Shown: piece by piece, positions 6,084-6,647 of the stretch
Layout: every line of letters starts with the position of its first letter
Numbering within the stretch: position 1 is the first letter of the stretch
Assembly (NCBI GenBank): GCA_038213835.1
Contig: JBBQSN010000174.1
Span: forward strand, 1-6,647
Length of the DNA: 6,647 nt
Direction of reading: 5' to 3'
Origin: JBBQSN01 sp038213835
GTDB lineage: Bacteria > Actinomycetota > Actinomycetes > Actinomycetales > CAWJMD01
The notes under the pieces: generated by a model
The model's database searches: none
What the model saw: only the letters and a program-made list of their open reading frames with translations
Told to the model about the DNA's origin: nothing
Program-made: the position numbers and the translations under genes

Positions 6084-6647
6084 CACCGCGGACGGCCCGT
6101 GCGAGCAGGGCCACCACAGGGTCGGCCTGGCTGCCCGGCAGCCGTCCGTAGCCGATCACCAGCCCCGACCGGTCGTCGTCGGTCGCATAGGCCGTCAGCG
6201 GCTCGACCGCCACGCCGAGCGCCGCCGCACGGTCCGAGACGGCCTGGTCGTCGAGGCCGGCGGGCAGCCGCACCACCGCGTGCAGCCCGGCGTCGACGCC
6301 CACCACCTCGAGGTCGGGCAGGTGCCGCTCCAGGGCCGCTCGCAGCGCCTCGCGTCGTGCCGCATAGAGCCGCGACGCCCGGGCCAGGTGCCGGGTGAGC
6401 GCACCGGACGACACCAGCTCGGCCAGCGCCCGCGCACCGACGCCGTCGACGGCCAGGCCGTGGGCGTGCAGCCGACGCCCGATGTCGTCGCGCATCCGGT
6501 CCGGCACGATCAGCCAGGCCATCCGGAGCGAGGGGGAGAGCACCTTCGAGGCGGTGCCGAGGTAGACCACGTGCTCGGCCGCACCGGGCATCGAGCGCAG
6601 CGCCGGCAGCGGGGAGACGTCGTAGCGGAACTCGCCGTCGTAGTCGT
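6070..6647 (-). CDS. MocR/PdxR-type regulator, C-terminal aminotransferase-like domain (partial)
   Basis: The last 191 residues of a fold-type-I, pyridoxal-phosphate-binding protein are present; the gene enters from the right edge. The fragment opens with DYDGEFRYDVSPLPAL, a near-signature of MocR proteins whose first Asp and Tyr contact the cofactor, followed by YLGTASKVLSPSLRMAWLIVP. The Lys of TASK (codon 6546-6544) is the expected Schiff-base lysine. A helical stretch (ALTRHLARASRLYAARREAL) and the small C-terminal domain ending in IGYGRLPG follow. In MocR regulators this domain is fused to an N-terminal GntR-type winged helix and senses PLP or amino compounds, as in PdxR and GabR. The DNA-binding half would lie beyond 6647 and is not seen, so a plain class I/II aminotransferase remains possible. 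The stop codon sits inside the palindrome arm and the gene converges on the GH3 gene. Confidence 0.85.
   Translation of the reverse strand, partial: DYDGEFRYDVSPLPALRSMPGAAEHVVYLGTASKVLSPSLRMAWLIVPDRMRDDIGRRLHAHGLAVDGVGARALAELVSSGALTRHLARASRLYAARREALRAALERHLPDLEVVGVDAGLHAVVRLPAGLDDQAVSDRAAALGVAVEPLTAYATDDDRSGLVIGYGRLPGSQADPVVALLARAVRGAPRV

Overview
The window is GC-rich chromosomal DNA with strongly G/C-biased third codon positions, GTG starts and actinobacterial protein families: an RHS/YD-repeat secreted protein, an NfeD/SPFH pair resembling Mycobacterium tuberculosis Rv1487-Rv1488, a large GH3 beta-glucosidase and a MocR-type regulator. A high-GC Actinomycetota is the clear inference; genus cannot be set from this stretch.

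Layout from left to right. (1) 1-1234, minus: the first 411 residues of a secreted RHS/YD-repeat protein; its C-terminal part, where a toxin domain would sit if it is a polymorphic toxin, lies outside. (2) 1235-1480: a gap with a short palindrome, a repeated octamer and an unexpected hydrophobic in-frame extension of the RHS gene. (3) 1481-about 1792, minus: a small two-helix membrane protein of unknown function with an uncertain, possibly frameshifted, N-terminus. (4) 1887-3538, plus: an NfeD-like membrane protein and an SPFH/Band 7 (QmcA-like) protein in a one-base-overlapping operon, followed by a hairpin at 3549-3584. (5) 3609-5993, plus: a cytosolic family-3 glycoside hydrolase, apparently from a leaderless mRNA. 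(6) 6017-6083: a long imperfect palindrome between convergent genes. (7) 6070-6647, minus: the C-terminal part of a fold-type-I PLP protein, most like the aminotransferase domain of a MocR/PdxR regulator.

The only clear functional unit is the NfeD-SPFH pair, which in other bacteria forms membrane microdomain or protease-associated assemblies. The other genes look like independent transcription units: the GH3 enzyme has no transporter or sugar regulator next to it here, and the RHS protein and PLP protein run off the window. I saw no tRNA, rRNA, CRISPR array, insertion sequence or phage gene. The most unusual signals are the 6017-6083 palindrome, which folds better in plus-strand RNA than minus-strand RNA; the two-frame coding signal in the small membrane gene; and the hydrophobic extension upstream of the RHS start. 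I did not find convincing evidence of a wholly new system.
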